DNA of 32,653 nucleotides from Actinomycetota bacterium (GTDB lineage Bacteria > Actinomycetota > Actinomycetes > Nanopelagicales > Nanopelagicaceae). Positions 18,128-27,909 of the stretch are shown piece after piece. How positions within the stretch are numbered: position 1 is the first letter of the stretch; the number at the start of each line of letters is the position of its first letter. The DNA is taken from positions 1 through 32,653 of the forward strand of contig JAPLBL010000071.1 of the NCBI GenBank assembly GCA_026392765.1, given 5' to 3'. The translations under genes were made by a program, and so were the position numbers. Under the pieces are notes generated by a model, which was not told where the DNA came from, ran no database searches, and was given only the letters and a program-made list of their open reading frames with translations.

Positions 18128-19396
18128 CTAGAGCGAGAGAGCTCGCAACAATTCATTCTGTAATTGGTCAATCTTAACCGAGGAAGTAACCCCATCTGAC
18201 ATCTTCTTGAGTTCAACAGTTCGTTCAATGAGTTCGGTTTCACCAAGGACTATGACATAGCGCGCACCCGACTTATCAGCGGCCTTCATAGCTCCCTTGA
18301 GGGCTCTATCTCCAAAGGCGACTTCAGTACGAATTCCAGAACTTCGCAGACTCTGGGCAATGACGAGAGCCTGCTCCTTTGCGTCATCTCCTAGTGGAAT
18401 GATGAAGAGATCGGATGTGAACTCTTGGGATGGGACAGTTGATTCTGCAATCGCTGCAAGAAGCGCGCGATCCACACCAAGTCCAAAACCAATTCCTGAT
18501 AGCGACTGACCGCCAAGAGTTTCCATTAAACCGTCGTAGCGACCGCCACCACCAATGCCGCTTTGCGCACCGAGTTCGGGATGAATGAATTCAAAGGTGG
18601 TTCCGGTGTAGTAATCCAAACCGCGCACCATGCGTGGATTGATGGTGAATGCGATATTCATTGCCTTCAGATACTTCTGAACGGAAGCAAAATTTGCAGC
18701 CGATTCCGGTGATAAGTAATCAAGCAAGATAGGAGCTTTTGTCATCGCCTCTTGCATCTCAGGACGCTTATCATCAAAGAGGCGCAGCGGATTGATTGCT
18801 GCTCGTTCCTTCGTTGCATCATCGAGTGCCAGTCCATCAATAAATTTCACAAGATCAACACGATGAGCAGCGCGTGATTGCGCATCCCCTAGCGATGTAA
18901 CCTCTAAACGGTAGTTCTTAAGTCCTAAATTCTTAAAGCCGCGATCTGCAATCGCAATCACTTCAGCATCAAGTGCCGGATCTTCAATACCAATTGCTTC
19001 GATTCCCACTTGGTAGAACTGACGATAACGCCCAGCTTGTGGCCGCTCTGCACGGAAGAATTGTCCTGAATACCAAACTTTCACCGGAAGTTGTCCTCGA
19101 TCAAGGTTTGCTTCAATCACAGCACGCATCACGCCAGCAGTTCCTTCAGGTCGCAAGGTGATTGAACGACCACCTCGATCTTCAAATGTATACATCTCCT
19201 TGGAAACCACATCTGTTGATTCACCAACACCGCGGCTAAAGAGATTGGTATCTTCAAAGACGGGAAGTTCCATCAACTGATATCCCGCATCTTTGGCAGG
19301 TGCTATCAACTGCTCACGGACCCATTCGAATGATTGGGATTCCGGAGGCAGATATTCGCGGACACCTTTAGGCGCTTGGATTTTCTCGAACTTCAT
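18128..19396 (-). CDS. hisS: Histidyl-tRNA synthetase
   Basis: HisRS charges tRNA-His. The 422-aa protein starts with the usual [13 protein letters not shown], then motif 1, [13 protein letters not shown], motif 2 [16 protein letters not shown], the HisRS-specific [12 protein letters not shown] and motif 3 [17 protein letters not shown]-terminal anticodon-binding domain (about 330-422) contains [19 protein letters not shown]. All are intact. It overlaps the upstream metallo-hydrolase by ATGA, a pairing conserved in Actinobacteria. Confidence 0.96.
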   Translation of the reverse strand: MKFEKIQAPKGVREYLPPESQSFEWVREQLIAPAKDAGYQLMELPVFEDTNLFSRGVGESTDVVSKEMYTFEDRGGRSITLRPEGTAGVMRAVIEANLDRGQLPVKVWYSGQFFRAERPQAGRYRQFYQVGIEAIGIEDPALDAEVIAIADRGFKNLGLKNYRLEVTSLGDAQSRAAHRVDLVKFIDGLALDDATKERAAINPLRLFDDKRPEMQEAMTKAPILLDYLSPESAANFASVQKYLKAMNIAFTINPRMVRGLDYYTGTTFEFIHPELGAQSGIGGGGRYDGLMETLGGQSLSGIGFGLGVDRALLAAIAESTVPSQEFTSDLFIIPLGDDAKEQALVIAQSLRSSGIRTEVAFGDRALKGAMKAADKSGARYVIVLGETELIERTVELKKMSDGVTSSVKIDQLQNELLRALSL

Positions 19397-20049
19397 GAGG
19401 TCAATTCTTTCAGATAAGGGTTGTTTTTTCGCTCGAATTTAATCGTGGTCTCTGGTCCATGTCCTGTGAGCACTCGTAAATCATCAGAAAGAGTAAGAAC
19501 TTTGGTTTTGAGGGTATGAATCATCTCTTTTGAGCTACCTGTCGGCAGATCTGTGCGACCTATTGAGCCTGCAAAGAGAACATCACCACTAACGAGAATT
19601 TCGTCATTGATGGTGAACATCAGCGATCCTCGGGTGTGTCCTGGAGCATGGATGGCGGTGATCTTCATTCCAAGCAATTCAAGCGTTGACCCATTCTTGA
19701 GTTCACTCACTTTTTTAGGTTCTACAAATGTCATCGCTTGAAGTTGAGAGATGAATTGCTCACCGTGAATTCCTGCAGGGTCTGCGATGAAACGTCGATC
19801 TTCAGAATGAATATATGCAGGGATGTCATAGCCATCAGCAAGTGGAGTGATAGAAAATGTGTGGTCGAGATGCCCATGTGTGAGAAGTGCTGCTACTGGT
19901 TTGAGCTTATGTTCTTCAATGATCATCTCGATATCGCGTGAAATGTCAGGCATGCCGGGGTCAACGATGATGCACTCTGAGCCCTCAGAAGGAGCTATCA
20001 CCCAGCAGTTGGTTGCAAACATAGGGGCCGGAAAGGAACGGACAAGCAT
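19393..20049 (-). CDS. Metallo-beta-lactamase-fold hydrolase (glyoxalase II-like)
   Basis: The 218-aa protein carries the two-metal hydrolase motif THGHLDH (57-63: His58, His60, Asp62, His63), His138 in APGHTRGS, the bridging Asp156 in VSGDVLF and His197 in TGHGPET. This is the full ligand set of the glyoxalase II branch. Substrate is not shown by the sequence; candidates are S-lactoyl or other thioesters. The equivalent gene beside hisS in mycobacteria is likewise annotated as possible glyoxalase II. It is the promoter-proximal gene of the long minus-strand block ending at nusB. Confidence 0.85.
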   Translation of the reverse strand: MLVRSFPAPMFATNCWVIAPSEGSECIIVDPGMPDISRDIEMIIEEHKLKPVAALLTHGHLDHTFSITPLADGYDIPAYIHSEDRRFIADPAGIHGEQFISQLQAMTFVEPKKVSELKNGSTLELLGMKITAIHAPGHTRGSLMFTINDEILVSGDVLFAGSIGRTDLPTGSSKEMIHTLKTKVLTLSDDLRVLTGHGPETTIKFERKNNPYLKELTS

Positions 20050-20104
20050 CTTTTTGACCCTATTTCTGGCGTGGATTTACGACTCGCGCAAGCACAGGGT
20101 ACCT

Positions 20105-20133
20105 TTGACCCCGAACACATTCGCACATATCAA
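20105..20133 (+). promoter_or_regulatory. Candidate promoter of the DUF349 gene
   Basis: TTGACC (20105-20110), a 17-base spacer and TATCAA (20128-20133) give a good -35 and an acceptable -10. The predicted start near 20140 leaves a leader of about 43 bases before the ATG at 20183, with AAGGGG at 20171-20176 as Shine-Dalgarno. The rest of the 133-base divergent gap holds a second TTTGACCC copy (20053-20060) but no clear promoter for the minus-strand hydrolase. Confidence 0.5.
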
Positions 20134-20182
20134 CGAAGGACGAGTTCACACTGAACCGTCCGACGCGCTGAAGGGGAAAGCC

Positions 20183-21499
20183 ATGACCGATATCAATCCA
20201 ACTGCTCTAGCTCAAACACACTCCACACCAAGTGCAGCATCTGCACTCGTCGGAGACCCTTCAAAATTTGGTCGCGTTGGCGAAGATGGCACAGTATTTG
20301 TTCGCACTAGCGATGGCGAGAAGCCTGTTGGTTCATATCCAGGCAAGACCGCTGAAGAAGCGCTCGCCTACTTTGTCCGTAAATTTGAAGCACTTGCATC
20401 TGAAGTCGCCCTGACCGCTGCTCGCATTACAAGCGGTGCCATGGTTCCGCAAGATGCCAACGACGCTGTGAAGAAGTTGCGCCAGCAAGTGCGCGAACTC
20501 AACGGTGTTGGCGATCTCGATGCACTTGCTGCATCTGTTGAACAGATTGAACCTCTTATCGAAGGCCACCGCGAGGCATATGAAGCAAAGAAGGCTGCAG
20601 AGGCTGTTGCAAAGGCTGCTCGCCGTGAACAAATTCTTGTTGAAAAAGAGAAGATTGTGGTTGAGGCTGAGTCTCTTGCACTCTCTGAGAATTGGAAAGT
20701 CACAGGCGACCGCCTTAAGGCTCTCCTTGATGAGTGGAAGGCAGCTCCCCGTCTAGATAAGAAGTCAGATGCTGACTTCTGGAAGCGATTCTCAGCAAGT
20801 CGCAATAAGTTTGATAAGCGCCGTCGCACACACTTTGCTCAACTTGAGGCAACTGCAGGCAAAGTCTCAGAAGCGAAGAACGCGATTATCGCTGAGGCTG
20901 AAAAACTTGCAACTTCAACTGATTGGGTAGCAACTGCTCGACGTTACAAGGCATTGATGGATCAATGGAAGATTGCAGGACGCGGTAAGAAGAACGATGA
21001 TGCAAAGCTTTGGGCGCGATTTAAAGCAGCTCAGGATCAATTCTTCACAGCTAAGAATGCAGATCTAGAAAAGCGTGAGATTTCTATGTCTGCAAATCTC
21101 ATTAAGCGTGAGGAGCTCATCGTTCAGATCGAAGCTCTCGTCCCATTTACTGATGTGAAGCAGGCAAAGAACGCATTCCGTGAATTGATGAACACATGGA
21201 CAAAGATTGGCATTACTAACCGGGATAAGCGTGCCGCATTTGATGCTCGCGTTTCCAAGGTAGAGGAAGCCATTAAGCAGGCCGAGGCTGAGATCTGGCG
21301 TAAGACAGATCCAACTGCGAAAGCACGTGCTGCAGAAGTTGTGAAGCAACTCTCTGACTCTATTGAGAACTATGAGAAGACTGCGGCAAAAGCTCAAGCT
21401 GCTGGCAATGAGAAGAAGGCTAAGGAAGCCCTTGAATCTGCGATTGCCCGTAAGTCATGGCTTGATGAGGCACAGAAGCACCTCGCTGAATTTAACTAG
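20183..21499 (+). CDS. DUF349 domain protein
   Basis: The 438-aa protein has an N-terminal segment typical of actinobacterial DUF349 proteins (KFGRVGEDGTVFVRTSDGE), then a long helical region rich in Ala, Lys and Glu with at least three DUF349 repeats at about 165-218, 242-297 and 320-372. Each has a W(K/V)..(A/G)xR.KALxDxWK-like core. Function is unknown; many charged residues suggest a soluble coiled protein, and some relatives are linked to translation or nucleic acid binding. I chose ATG at 20183 for its Shine-Dalgarno and because the longer frame from 19847 runs antisense through the hydrolase gene. It ends seven bases from the rel stop, tail to tail. Confidence 0.85.
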   Translation: MTDINPTALAQTHSTPSAASALVGDPSKFGRVGEDGTVFVRTSDGEKPVGSYPGKTAEEALAYFVRKFEALASEVALTAARITSGAMVPQDANDAVKKLRQQVRELNGVGDLDALAASVEQIEPLIEGHREAYEAKKAAEAVAKAARREQILVEKEKIVVEAESLALSENWKVTGDRLKALLDEWKAAPRLDKKSDADFWKRFSASRNKFDKRRRTHFAQLEATAGKVSEAKNAIIAEAEKLATSTDWVATARRYKALMDQWKIAGRGKKNDDAKLWARFKAAQDQFFTAKNADLEKREISMSANLIKREELIVQIEALVPFTDVKQAKNAFRELMNTWTKIGITNRDKRAAFDARVSKVEEAIKQAEAEIWRKTDPTAKARAAEVVKQLSDSIENYEKTAAKAQAAGNEKKAKEALESAIARKSWLDEAQKHLAEFN

Positions 21500-21506
21500 C
21501 TCTTCT

Positions 21507-23666
21507 TTAGGTTCTATAGACGTCATAGACGCCTTCAATGGCGCGTACTGCTGCCAATACTGAATCAAGGTGCTTGGCGTCTGCCATTTCAAAGGTGAAC
21601 CGTGAGATTGCAACGCGATCCTTTGTTGTACTGACTGCAGCGCTAAGAATATTTACATGCTGCTCAGAAAGTGTGCGCGTGACATCTGCAAGCAATCGCG
21701 CACGATCCAAAGCCTCAACCTGGATATTGACCAAGAATACGCTGGCAGCTCCTGCGAGCCACTTCACGCCAACAATGCGTTCTTTCTGATTACTACGTAA
21801 ATCTGCGGCATTGATGCAATCAACGCGGTGAACAGATATGCCTGAGCCCTTGGTGATAAATCCCATGATGCTATCGCCCGGTACTGGAGTGCAGCATCGA
21901 GCAAGTTTTGCCAGTACGTCATCAACGCCTTCTACTTCAATGGCGCTGGAAGTGCGTCTTGTCGCCTGCAAGCCAGTTGGAACGTTCTCCATAGTTACTT
22001 CTGGATGAGAATCTTCACCACCCATACTTGCAACAAGCTTTTCAATGATGGACGCTGCAGAGACGTGACCATCTCCTACTGCGCTATAGAGCGCATCGAT
22101 ATCGGCATAGTGCATATCGTGAGCAAGTTCGAGAAGTGCATGACCTGCAAAGATTTTCTGTAGTGGAAGTCCTGCTTTACGCATCTGACGAGCAATGGAT
22201 TCACGGCCTGCATCAATGGCCTCTTCGCGGCGCTCCTTGCTAAACCACGCCTTGATCTTTGATCGTGCTCGTGGGCTCTTAACGAAGTTAAGCCAATCGC
22301 GGCTTGGTCCTGAATGCTCGCCCTTATTGGTAACGATCTCAACCACGTCACCGTTATTGAGCTTTGATTCAAGGGGAACTAATCGGCCATTGACCTTAGC
22401 CCCAGCACAGCGCAGCCCCACATCAGTGTGAACAGAGAAGGCAAAGTCAACCGGAGTTGATCCCCCAGGAAGTGCGACAACAGAACCCTTTGGAGTAAAT
22501 ACGAATACTTCTGGAGAACCCAAATCAAAACGAAGTGCCTCAAGGAACTCAGATGGATCTTCTGTCTCTTTCTGCCATTCATGCAGTTGTCGAAGCCAGA
22601 GCATTTCAGGAGAGTTTGCTTGCGGGTCTCCCCCTTGCTTATATTTCCAATGTGCTGCAATACCAAACTCAGCACGTGAGTGCATATCGTATGTACGAAT
22701 CTGAATTTCAATTGCCTTGCCATTTGGTCCGATCACCGTCGTGTGAAGTGATTGATAGAGATTGAACTTCGGCATCGCGATGTAATCTTTGAATCTACCC
22801 GGAACAGGGCTCCACCGTGCGTGGATCGAACCTAGCACTGCATAGCAATCTCGCACATCGTTGACCAAGACACGGATTCCAACAAGGTCATAGATGTCAT
22901 TGAAATCTCGGCCACGAACGACCATCTTCTGATAGACGCTGAAGAAGTGCTTCTTGCGACCTGTCACTGTTGAGATGATCGAATCCCTAGCTAAATCTTC
23001 TTCAACAGCTTGAATTACTTCCGCTGTGAGTGCATCCCGTGAGGGTGAGCGTTCTGCAACAAGACGAGAAATCTCTTCAAACTTCTTTGGCTCCAATACT
23101 GAGAAGGAGAGATCTTCTAACTCCCACTTAATAGCATTCATTCCGAGGCGATGAGCAAGGGGTGCATAGATATCAAGTGTCTCTCGGGCTTTTCGTGCCG
23201 CACTCTCGCTAGAGACGAAGTTCCATGTACGAGCGTTATGAAGGCGATCAGCTAGCTTGATCACCAAGACTCGGATATCTCGAGACATTGCAATAACCAT
23301 CTTGCGCACAGTCTCTGCTTCGGCAGTCGGTCCATAGGTCAACTTGTCAAGCTTTGTCACGCCATCGACAAGTGAAGCAACTTCATCACCGAAATCAGTA
23401 CGTAGCTGCTCTAGTGAATAAGGAGTGTCTTCCACGGTGTCGTGCAGCAGTGATGCAATCAGTGAAACCTCGTTGAGTCCAAGCTCTGCAAGAATCTGTG
23501 TGACAGCAACAGGATGAGTGATGTAATCCTCACCCGATTTACGCAGTTGACCTTCATGGGCTTTCTCAGCAACAAGAAATGCCCGTTCGATGGATGCAAT
23601 ATCTGCACCTGGATGATGCTCCTTAAGCGCACCAATAAGAGGTGCGATTAAGGGCAAGGTATCCAT
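21507..23666 (-). CDS. relA: Bifunctional (p)ppGpp synthetase/hydrolase (Rel)
   Basis: Rel makes and degrades the alarmone (p)ppGpp. The 719-aa protein has an HD hydrolase domain with intact SLLHDTVEDT (His75/Asp76) and RLHNART, and a synthetase domain with GRKKHFFSVYQKM, DIYDLVGIRVLV and the GRFKDYIAMPK segment. The RxKD form (291-294) is the one found in bifunctional enzymes; RelA-only enzymes have ExDD. C-terminal regulatory parts follow: TGS (about 386-447), helical, the Cys-Cys zinc-finger-like RCCTPVPGD (590-598) and ACT (about 643-719). Both activities are expected. It starts 11 bases after secF. apt, commonly between secF and rel in Actinobacteria, is absent here. Confidence 0.96.
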   Translation of the reverse strand: MDTLPLIAPLIGALKEHHPGADIASIERAFLVAEKAHEGQLRKSGEDYITHPVAVTQILAELGLNEVSLIASLLHDTVEDTPYSLEQLRTDFGDEVASLVDGVTKLDKLTYGPTAEAETVRKMVIAMSRDIRVLVIKLADRLHNARTWNFVSSESAARKARETLDIYAPLAHRLGMNAIKWELEDLSFSVLEPKKFEEISRLVAERSPSRDALTAEVIQAVEEDLARDSIISTVTGRKKHFFSVYQKMVVRGRDFNDIYDLVGIRVLVNDVRDCYAVLGSIHARWSPVPGRFKDYIAMPKFNLYQSLHTTVIGPNGKAIEIQIRTYDMHSRAEFGIAAHWKYKQGGDPQANSPEMLWLRQLHEWQKETEDPSEFLEALRFDLGSPEVFVFTPKGSVVALPGGSTPVDFAFSVHTDVGLRCAGAKVNGRLVPLESKLNNGDVVEIVTNKGEHSGPSRDWLNFVKSPRARSKIKAWFSKERREEAIDAGRESIARQMRKAGLPLQKIFAGHALLELAHDMHYADIDALYSAVGDGHVSAASIIEKLVASMGGEDSHPEVTMENVPTGLQATRRTSSAIEVEGVDDVLAKLARCCTPVPGDSIMGFITKGSGISVHRVDCINAADLRSNQKERIVGVKWLAGAASVFLVNIQVEALDRARLLADVTRTLSEQHVNILSAAVSTTKDRVAISRFTFEMADAKHLDSVLAAVRAIEGVYDVYRT

Positions 23667-23677
23667 AGGCTAAAAGG

Positions 23678-24727
23678 TTATTTGCGACCTCTGCGCTTTG
23701 GTTGATTGCGTGGTCCGCTGCCCGTCGATGGTCGAGCTGGCTTCACATCTGCAACAACAGGTGCTCCCCCACGTGCAGCAACACGCTTTGCAAGTGCTTG
23801 CATCGCAGGCTCCTTCTCGCGCAATTGCGCAAGGAAAGGAGGAGCGATAAATACTGATGAATATGTACCCACAGCTAAGCCGATGAAGAGTGCAAGTGAG
23901 AGATCCTTAAGTGTTCCAGCTCCCAATAGACCTGCACCCACGAAGAGAATCGCTCCTACAGGAAGCAGCGCAATGATTGAGGTGTTTATCGAACGAACAA
24001 TCGTCTGATTAACAGCCAAGTTGGCAGCTTGCGAATATGTCATCTTGCTATTAGCAGCAACTGACTTTGTATTCTCTCGAACCTTATCGAAGACAACCAC
24101 TGTGTCATAGAGCGAATAACCAAGAATGGTTAAGAAACCAATGACGGTAGCTGGCGTCACATCAAATCCGACGAGTGCATAGATTCCAACAGTGATAAAC
24201 ACATCGTGGACAACAGCAACAATCGCTGCGATCGCCATCTTAGGTTCAAATGTCATCGCCAAGAAGAGCATGACTGCAAGCAAGAATGCGAACAATCCAT
24301 AGAGAGCTTTCTTAGTAATTTCTTTACCCCATGACGGTCCAACCAGCTGGGTATCAATTGATTCAGCAGGGACTGCGAAGGTTGCTGTCAGAGCGGATTC
24401 AATGGCCTGATTCTGCGCAGGGGTGAGAGAACCAGTCTGAATGCGGATCTTAGAATCGCCAATCTTCTGGACAATTACTTCACCAGGAATCCCAATATTT
24501 TCAACGGATGCACGAGCTTGCTCGACAGTTACTGACGGCTTATTAATTGTGTATGAAGCTCCACCCTTAAACTCAATACCAAGGTGTAAACCTTGAATAA
24601 CGAGCGCGCCGATGGATGCAAGGATGAAGAGAGCTGAGATTGAATACCAGCGCTTGCGTCGTTCAATAATGTTGAAAGAGGTCTCACCAGAGTAGAGACG
24701 ACCACCTAAACCTGAAAGTTTTGCCAT
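23678..24727 (-). CDS. secF: Protein translocase subunit SecF
   Basis: SecF works with SecD to use the proton gradient for late steps of protein export. The 349-aa protein has a first membrane segment (about 24-43), the SecF signature GIEFKGGASYTI, a periplasmic domain (about 55-130) and five further membrane segments containing GYSLYDTVVVFDKVREN. The C-terminal tail is basic (RNQPKRRGRK). I chose ATG at 24727, four bases after the secD stop with GGAGG nine bases upstream. A longer frame to 24829 would overlap secD out of frame. Confidence 0.94.
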   Translation of the reverse strand: MAKLSGLGGRLYSGETSFNIIERRKRWYSISALFILASIGALVIQGLHLGIEFKGGASYTINKPSVTVEQARASVENIGIPGEVIVQKIGDSKIRIQTGSLTPAQNQAIESALTATFAVPAESIDTQLVGPSWGKEITKKALYGLFAFLLAVMLFLAMTFEPKMAIAAIVAVVHDVFITVGIYALVGFDVTPATVIGFLTILGYSLYDTVVVFDKVRENTKSVAANSKMTYSQAANLAVNQTIVRSINTSIIALLPVGAILFVGAGLLGAGTLKDLSLALFIGLAVGTYSSVFIAPPFLAQLREKEPAMQALAKRVAARGGAPVVADVKPARPSTGSGPRNQPKRRGRK

Positions 24728-24731
24728 GTGC

Positions 24732-26249
24732 TTATGCCTCCAAGGTTGTAGTTGGGTGAGACTTGCCGATGCTCTTAGCTGAGAAGCCAGAGAGCGGATG
24801 ACCTGAAGAGAAGAATTTGCCCTTTGCAATGATTGTCACCATCGGCTTTGTGAAAGCGAAGACGATCAAAAGATCGATGAGCGTCGTCAGACCGAGTGTG
24901 AAAGCGAATCCTCGCACTCCACCGACTGCGAAGAAGTAGAGAAGTACAGCCGAGAGAATGGAGACCATATCTGCGACGATGATTGTGTGTCGCGCTCTAG
25001 CCCAGCCGCTTTCCACCGCTGAACGCAGTGAACGTCCTTCACGAGCTTCATCTCGAATACGTTCAAAGAAGACGATAAACGAGTCGGCCGTAATACCGAT
25101 AGCAACAATCGCACCGGCAATTCCAGCGAGTGTGAGGGTAAAACCAATCGCCTCACCTAATACAAGGAAGAGCAGGTAGAGAATAATGGCTGCAAGAATC
25201 AATGAGACCACTGTCACTAAACCAAGTGCTCGGTAGTAGAGAAGTGAGAACAGGAATACAAGTCCAATTCCAAGAGCTCCTGCAAGAAGTCCTGCTTGTA
25301 ACTGATCTGCACCAAGAGTTGGTGAGACTTGCTGAACTTCTCCGCGATCGAATGCAAGTGGAAGAGCACCATACTTAAGCACATTCGCTAAATCTTGCGC
25401 CTCTAGCTGGCTAAAGTTTCCAGTGATTTGAGCATTACCTGATGGGATTGCCTCATTGATAGATGGCGCTGAGACGACAAGACCATCGAGAACGATCGCA
25501 ACTTGGTTTTGTGGAGATGGAAGAGATGTCACACGAGCTGTGAGTGCTCCGAATGCCTTTGTTCCATCACCATTAAATGTGAGGAGAACATACCAAGCGC
25601 TTGCACCCTGCTGATCAATCCCAGCTGATGCCTTCGATACTTGTTGTCCAAGAACTTCCGCTGGAGCCAAGATGTATTTGCTTGCACCTGTTCGTGAACA
25701 TGCCACGATGACATCAGTTGGCGCATCTGCCCCAGTGCCTTGCAGATTTGCAGTGTTGGTGCAATCGAGCGTTGCAAACTTTGCATTGATCTCTGGGCTC
25801 ACACCAGCTGCTGGAGTTGCCGCTGCGGCACCTGATCCACCAAGAGCTGAAGATTCTGCCAGTACCTGACGGAAGCGAAGTTCTGCGGTCTGTCCAACAA
25901 GGTCAACAACTCGACGACCTGAATCTCCTGGAACAGAGATAACGATCTGACGGTTTGTGCCACTTCCTTGCGCAGTAACTTCAGACTCTGCAACACCTAG
26001 TGAGTTAACACGCTGGCGAATAATGGAGACTGCCTGGTCGATTGCCTCGGAAGTGATCTTGTTGGAATCATTAGATGCACGTGGCTGAAGGGTGACGCTA
26101 GTTCCTCCACGTAGATCTAGGCCGAGTCGGACAGATGTTGCGCCCTGAATGAGGGCGGTAGCCAAGAGGCCGAGAATCAGTACGGCCAAGAGAACTAAGG
26201 CGCGAACTGGTCGACCAGTTGTCTTCACTGGTTTTGTAGGTGTGGACAT
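24732..26249 (-). CDS. secD: Protein translocase subunit SecD
   Basis: The 505-aa protein has a first membrane segment (about 16-36), the SecD signature LGLDLRGGTSVTL, a large periplasmic domain with P1/head regions (about 60-310) and five membrane segments near the C-terminus including IGITADSFIVFFERIRDE. A low-complexity Gly/Ala/Ser stretch near 138-150 is part of an actinobacterial insertion. It starts 11 bases after ruvB. The usual yajC gene between ruvB and secD is missing. Confidence 0.95.
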   Translation of the reverse strand: MSTPTKPVKTTGRPVRALVLLAVLILGLLATALIQGATSVRLGLDLRGGTSVTLQPRASNDSNKITSEAIDQAVSIIRQRVNSLGVAESEVTAQGSGTNRQIVISVPGDSGRRVVDLVGQTAELRFRQVLAESSALGGSGAAAATPAAGVSPEINAKFATLDCTNTANLQGTGADAPTDVIVACSRTGASKYILAPAEVLGQQVSKASAGIDQQGASAWYVLLTFNGDGTKAFGALTARVTSLPSPQNQVAIVLDGLVVSAPSINEAIPSGNAQITGNFSQLEAQDLANVLKYGALPLAFDRGEVQQVSPTLGADQLQAGLLAGALGIGLVFLFSLLYYRALGLVTVVSLILAAIILYLLFLVLGEAIGFTLTLAGIAGAIVAIGITADSFIVFFERIRDEAREGRSLRSAVESGWARARHTIIVADMVSILSAVLLYFFAVGGVRGFAFTLGLTTLIDLLIVFAFTKPMVTIIAKGKFFSSGHPLSGFSAKSIGKSHPTTTLEA

Positions 26250-26260
26250 AAGGGCAGAGT

Positions 26261-27301
26261 CTATGCGTCGGGCGCAGGTGTGTCGAAAAGGGTCGCGATT
26301 CCAGGAGGTGGTGTTCGTCCCACATGCTCCCAGCCCAACGCTGTTGCGATGCGACCGCGTGGGGTGCGTGCCATAAAGCCATTTCTGACAAGAAAGGGTT
26401 CTGCTACAGATTCAACGGTCTCAGTCTCTTCCCCCACTGCAATGGCAAGGGTGGAAAGACCCACCGGTCCCCCTCCAAAGCGTTCGATGAGAGCAATCAA
26501 CACAGATCGATCCAATCGATCAAGTCCTCTGGCATCTACTTCATACATATCCAGGGCCAACTTCGCATGTTGATGCGAGAGAGCGTTCGATCCTTGCACC
26601 TGAGCAAAATCTCGGACTCGTCGAAGAAGACGATTGGCAATACGTGGTGTGCCACGAGAGCGGCTCGCGATTTCACCAATAGCTAACTTCTCAATAGTGA
26701 GCCCTAAGAGTGCTGCGCTTCGAGAGATAACTTCTTCCAACTCAGATTCTTCATAAAAATCAAGGTGCGCCGTAAAACCAAAACGATCACGTAGTGGAGA
26801 AGGCAATAACCCAGCCCTCGTTGTTGCACCAACCAGAGTGAAGTGCGGCAGTTGCAGTGGGATTGCCGTAGCCCCAGGTCCCTTACCCACCACAACGTCT
26901 ACTCGGAAATCCTCCATCGCAAGATAGAGAAGTTCTTCTGCGGGCCTTGGCAGACGATGAATTTCATCAAGGAAGAAAATCTCTCCTTCAACAAGAGATG
27001 AAAGAATCGCAGCGAGATCGCCCGCGTGAGTTATTGCAGGTCCACTAGAAATGCGAATAGGAGCCTGCATCTCAGAGGCCAAAATCATCGCAAGTGTTGT
27101 TTTGCCTAAGCCTGGAGGGCCAGAGAGCAGAATGTGATCTGCTGCCGCATCTCTCTTACGAGCCGCAGAAAGTAATACATCGATCTGCTCGCGCACGCGA
27201 TGCTGGCCAATGAAATCTCCCAAAGTCTTTGGTCGTAGCGCATGTTCTGCTGCTGCATCATCATTGCCGCTATATGGATTCACCAATCTCTCTTCAGTCA
27301 T
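26261..27301 (-). CDS. ruvB: Holliday junction helicase motor RuvB
   Basis: RuvB hexamers drive branch migration with RuvA. The 346-aa AAA+ protein has Walker [10 protein letters not shown] (61-69), Walker [10 protein letters not shown] (109-117), sensor 1 [18 protein letters not shown] and a C-terminal winged helix (about 270-335, ending [17 protein letters not shown]). The start overlaps the ruvA stop as TAATG. Confidence 0.97.
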   Translation of the reverse strand: MTEERLVNPYSGNDDAAAEHALRPKTLGDFIGQHRVREQIDVLLSAARKRDAAADHILLSGPPGLGKTTLAMILASEMQAPIRISSGPAITHAGDLAAILSSLVEGEIFFLDEIHRLPRPAEELLYLAMEDFRVDVVVGKGPGATAIPLQLPHFTLVGATTRAGLLPSPLRDRFGFTAHLDFYEESELEEVISRSAALLGLTIEKLAIGEIASRSRGTPRIANRLLRRVRDFAQVQGSNALSHQHAKLALDMYEVDARGLDRLDRSVLIALIERFGGGPVGLSTLAIAVGEETETVESVAEPFLVRNGFMARTPRGRIATALGWEHVGRTPPPGIATLFDTPAPDA

Positions 27302-27909
27302 TAGCTCCGACGACCACTCTGCAGCGCTGCCTTGAGAAGCTCTGAAATATCAACGTTTTTCGCATCCACTCCACTATCTGCATACTGTGCGATAACGACA
27401 TTAATCGCTGCGTCAGAATCCTTTGCAGTAAATCCAAGTGAGATCAGCGCTGATGTAAGTTGCTCACGCCAAATAGGTTGATGAATCTGCTTATGATCGC
27501 CTCCACCAAAATCAGTAATCTTGCCTTTGAGTTCAAGAATCAATCGCTGCGCTCCCTTGCGACCAATACCTGGAACCTTCTCAATACCCTTGATATCTTC
27601 TTGAGCTATCGCAGCTGCAAGGCTCTGCGGAGTGTGAGCACCAAGAATTGCAAGAGCAACCTTGGGACCTATTCCAGAAACTGTCTGGACCATTTCAAAT
27701 GCAGAACGACTCTCTTCATCGAGGAAGCCATAGAGTGTCAGCGAATCTTCTCGAACGACGAGCGATGTGAAGAGTTGGACCGGTGCGCCAATATTTAATT
27801 GCGTGCTGGTATTGGATGTGATGGAGACAGATAACCCAACGCCACCCACCTCAACAACAGTACGATCAGTTGATATTGAACGCACAACTCCATTAATGAG
27901 TGAAATCAT
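27301..27909 (-). CDS. ruvA: Holliday junction-binding protein RuvA
   Basis: RuvA tetramers bind four-way DNA junctions and load RuvB. The 202-aa protein has the N-terminal OB-like domain ([24 protein letters not shown]), two helix-hairpin-helix motifs ([13 protein letters not shown] near 79-91; [19 protein letters not shown] near 114-132) and a C-terminal RuvB-binding domain (about 155-202, [16 protein letters not shown]). It overlaps ruvC by ATGA and ruvB by TAATG. Confidence 0.96.
   Translation of the reverse strand: MISLINGVVRSISTDRTVVEVGGVGLSVSITSNTSTQLNIGAPVQLFTSLVVREDSLTLYGFLDEESRSAFEMVQTVSGIGPKVALAILGAHTPQSLAAAIAQEDIKGIEKVPGIGRKGAQRLILELKGKITDFGGGDHKQIHQPIWREQLTSALISLGFTAKDSDAAINVVIAQYADSGVDAKNVDISELLKAALQSGRRS

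Noticed and set aside
19847..20182. Upstream extension of the DUF349 frame to an ATG at 19847
   Set aside because: It runs antisense through the conserved 5' part of the metallo-hydrolase gene, has no family-like sequence, and the ATG at 20183 has a Shine-Dalgarno and a promoter upstream.
24728..24829. N-terminal extension of SecF
   Set aside because: It overlaps the end of secD out of frame and adds no recognisable SecF sequence.
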